Shown here: piece by piece, positions 5,183-6,740 of the stretch
Numbering within the stretch: the first letter of the stretch is position 1
How the letters are laid out: each line of letters begins with the position of its first letter
Source: Candidatus Zipacnadia bacterium
Lineage (GTDB): Bacteria > Armatimonadota > Zipacnadia > Zipacnadales > Zipacnadaceae
Length of the DNA: 6,740 nucleotides
Assembly (NCBI GenBank): GCA_029821415.1
Contig: JALGTJ010000218.1
Span: 1 to 6,740 of the forward strand
Direction: 5' to 3'
The notes under the pieces: generated by a model
Told to the model about the DNA's origin: nothing
Database searches by the model: none
Seen by the model: the letters and a program-made list of their open reading frames with translations, nothing else
Translations under genes and position numbers: made by a program

Positions 5183-6589
5183 ATGAGACAGCTACCATTC
5201 CTAACAATAATAGCAGCGCTGGGTCTGCTTGCTACGGCTGCGAGCAGCGCTCAGCCAGATTCTGCGGAGCTGACAGATAGTCTCTCACATATCGCCCTGC
5301 ATCGGTCCCCGCCACCTGCGGAACTGCTGGTGCCTCTGGAGGACGAGCAAGCCCAAGTAGTCAAAGGCCTTTGCGTCGAAGATGAAAAACGCATCGCTGA
5401 GCAGCTTCAGAGCGTCTCGCTCCATCAGCGGCTGCTGCGAGTGGCTGTCGGTGAAGTTGAGAGGCTCAAGGCTGCGCTGGTTAAGTTCCAGGCCGGCGAT
5501 CAACTCACCGGCCAGTTCCAGTTGGCGGCGATGGAGGCCGATGCCTCCGCCGCACTGGCTGCCGTTTTTTCTGCTGACAGCGACATCAGTCACGTTGACG
5601 TCTGGTCGGTCGTGCCCAGTGAGCCGAATGCCGGTGGGCAGAGCCACCGGCCCGTCTTTTCGCTGTCAACGACTCGTAGCAGTTACCTGGCATTGCCTGA
5701 GCCGACTCGCAATGAGCCACAGGCAGTGCGCAGACTGGGCGTGGTGCGCTACGACCCGCTACTGCTCGACTGTGCACCCGACAATCCATCTCGCGATCCC
5801 ACCGTGACCCCACTGCCTCCGACCGCCTATACTAAGCCGTTGGTGGGCTATGGCATTGACTGGCAACATATTATGGCCAGCAACGGCTCTGTGTCCGAGA
5901 ATACCGCCGACGAACCAACGATCTTAGTGATGCTGCACGGGGCCCGGAGCCAGCGACGAGTGGCCATTACCATTGACGACGGCCCCTGCCCGTTAATTAC
6001 TCCCTTGATTCTACAAGTGCTCAAACGCCACCAAGCGGTAGCTAACTTCTTTGTGGTCGGCGAAAAGGCTGAGCAGTACCCCCAGCTTCTCCGTGAGATC
6101 GCCCAGGCCGGCCATCTGATTGGTAATCACACCTATCACCACCGCCGCTTGTCGGAACTTAACGCCCAGGAAATTGCTGCCGAGCTGGATGCCTGTCAGA
6201 CCGTCATCGGGCGACTGACCGGACAGGTGACGAGATACCTGCGCCCGCCCGGTGGTGACTACACTGCCATGGTGCTACGCTGTGCCAGCGCCCGCTCGCA
6301 AATTGTTACACTGTGGACCCACAATGCCGGCGATTGGGCCAACCCGCCAGTTAGCGCAATTGCCCAGCGTTGTCTGACCGGCATCCGACCCGGTTCAATC
6401 ATCCTAATGCACGGCGGCGACATCAACAGCGTGCGGGCACTGCCTTTAATTATCCGAGGCTTGCGTGCGCGTGGCTTAGAGCCAGCGCTCCTCTCCGATA
6501 TGCACGGCCCCAACTGCCCAGAGCTGCTCACCATTGACGCCGCTCTACACCTTCCCCAGAACGGATGGAAGCCCGACGAAATAAAGTAG
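5183..6589 (+). CDS. Secreted polysaccharide deacetylase (NodB domain, carbohydrate esterase 4 type)
   Basis: 468 residues from ATG 5183 (GGTAAG 6 nt upstream; an in-frame TTG at 5180 is the alternative). Residues 1-23 form a signal peptide with a likely cut after ATAASSA. Residues ~25-245 are an unassigned N-terminal region: a helical part with EDEKRIAEQLQ, then a strand-rich part with VDVWSVVPSEP and a Pro-rich linker. The NodB domain (~258-435) has all five motifs: TIDDGP (263-268) with catalytic and metal Asp265/Asp266, HTYHH (316-320) giving the metal HxxxH, RPPGG (354-358), GDW (383-385) and ILMHGG with His410. The family removes N-acetyl groups from peptidoglycan or other GlcNAc polymers, or deacetylates xylan; the substrate cannot be told here. 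The intact metal triad suggests an active enzyme outside the membrane. It has its own promoter and no frame damage. Confidence 0.9.
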   Translation: MRQLPFLTIIAALGLLATAASSAQPDSAELTDSLSHIALHRSPPPAELLVPLEDEQAQVVKGLCVEDEKRIAEQLQSVSLHQRLLRVAVGEVERLKAALVKFQAGDQLTGQFQLAAMEADASAALAAVFSADSDISHVDVWSVVPSEPNAGGQSHRPVFSLSTTRSSYLALPEPTRNEPQAVRRLGVVRYDPLLLDCAPDNPSRDPTVTPLPPTAYTKPLVGYGIDWQHIMASNGSVSENTADEPTILVMLHGARSQRRVAITIDDGPCPLITPLILQVLKRHQAVANFFVVGEKAEQYPQLLREIAQAGHLIGNHTYHHRRLSELNAQEIAAELDACQTVIGRLTGQVTRYLRPPGGDYTAMVLRCASARSQIVTLWTHNAGDWANPPVSAIAQRCLTGIRPGSIILMHGGDINSVRALPLIIRGLRARGLEPALLSDMHGPNCPELLTIDAALHLPQNGWKPDEIK

Positions 6590-6611
6590 CTGCCCAACTG
6601 CTTGAATGCTG

Positions 6612-6740
6612 CTATGGCTTGCGGGCCACTGCCACCAGCGTATACGAAAGCAGTCGGTTCAGGCCGGGAAGGTGGTTTATCCAGCGGCTGAGACGATCCA
6701 GCCACGCCACGGTCATAATGCGTTTTAGTGGGAAGTATCT
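6612..6740 (-). CDS. C-terminal end of a minus-strand gene, possibly a class I methyltransferase
   Basis: The minus frame is open from the window edge to TAG at 6614-6612, giving 42 residues. They read as a real protein end, with WLDRLSRWIN, LPGLNRLL and the final strand SYTLVAVARKP. A terminal strand ending in VARKP is common in SAM-dependent class I methyltransferases, but the SAM-binding motifs lie outside the window, so the function is a guess. It converges on the deacetylase gene with 22 bases between the stops and no obvious terminator between them. Confidence 0.55.
   Translation of the reverse strand, partial: RYFPLKRIMTVAWLDRLSRWINHLPGLNRLLSYTLVAVARKP

Noticed and set aside
6565..6740. 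Plus-strand frame open from ATG 6565 to the window end, overlapping the deacetylase stop
   Set aside because: It has no ribosome-binding site and an unconvincing composition. The opposite strand over the same bases reads as a plausible protein C-terminus (LSYTLVAVARKP then stop).
1..6740. CRISPR, tRNA/rRNA, insertion sequence, phage, toxin-antitoxin or other defence-type system
   Set aside because: No spaced repeats, cloverleaf or rRNA signatures, transposase motifs, terminal inverted repeats with target duplications, or toxin-antitoxin gene pairs are visible. The only direct repeats are the two intragenic tandem duplications.

Overview
This window looks like an ordinary bacterial chromosomal segment with moderately high G+C. 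The Shine-Dalgarno sites (AGGAGG, GGAGGAG), the sigma-70/A-type promoter spacing and the gene set (MEMO-family protein, LarB, membrane-anchored HtrA, small zinc-ribbon and DUF4177-like proteins, secreted NodB deacetylase) fit a Clostridia-like Bacillota. That taxonomic call is a low-confidence inference. I see no CRISPR array, tRNA, rRNA, transposase, phage or toxin-antitoxin signature.

Layout. Bases 3-671 (+) are the 3' part of a MEMO-family (AmmeMemoRadiSam protein B) gene whose C-terminus is thrown out of frame by a 26-bp tandem duplication. A short convergent gap with small hairpins follows. Bases 777-1784 (-) encode a protein with a degenerate GGDEF domain. A 245-bp divergent intergenic region (1785-2029) holds a bulged dyad, a candidate promoter and a hairpin around the next ribosome-binding site. 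Bases 2030-4990 (+) form a probable transcription unit: a zinc-ribbon membrane protein, a DUF4177-like small protein overlapping it, larB and htrA. A strong intrinsic terminator (5019-5050) closes it. A good promoter (5071-5099) then drives a secreted polysaccharide deacetylase (5183-6589). The last 129 bases hold the C-terminus of a convergent minus-strand gene, possibly a methyltransferase.

The most notable feature is that three conserved housekeeping-type genes are broken or altered by four clean indels of about 25-54 bp. These are a +26 bp tandem duplication in MEMO, an inferred deletion of about 35 nt in larB, an inferred deletion of about 25 nt in htrA that removes the catalytic-serine motif, and a +54 bp in-frame tandem duplication in the first PDZ domain of htrA. 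The reading frames on both sides of each lesion are otherwise well conserved, and the duplicated copies are identical. The lesions are therefore either very recent or artefacts of assembly.

Functional links are loose. LarB makes the first intermediate of the nickel-pincer cofactor, but no larA, larC or larE lies in the window. HtrA and the deacetylase act at the cell envelope. The degenerate GGDEF protein may be a non-catalytic signalling protein. I do not find a convincing new multi-gene system here.
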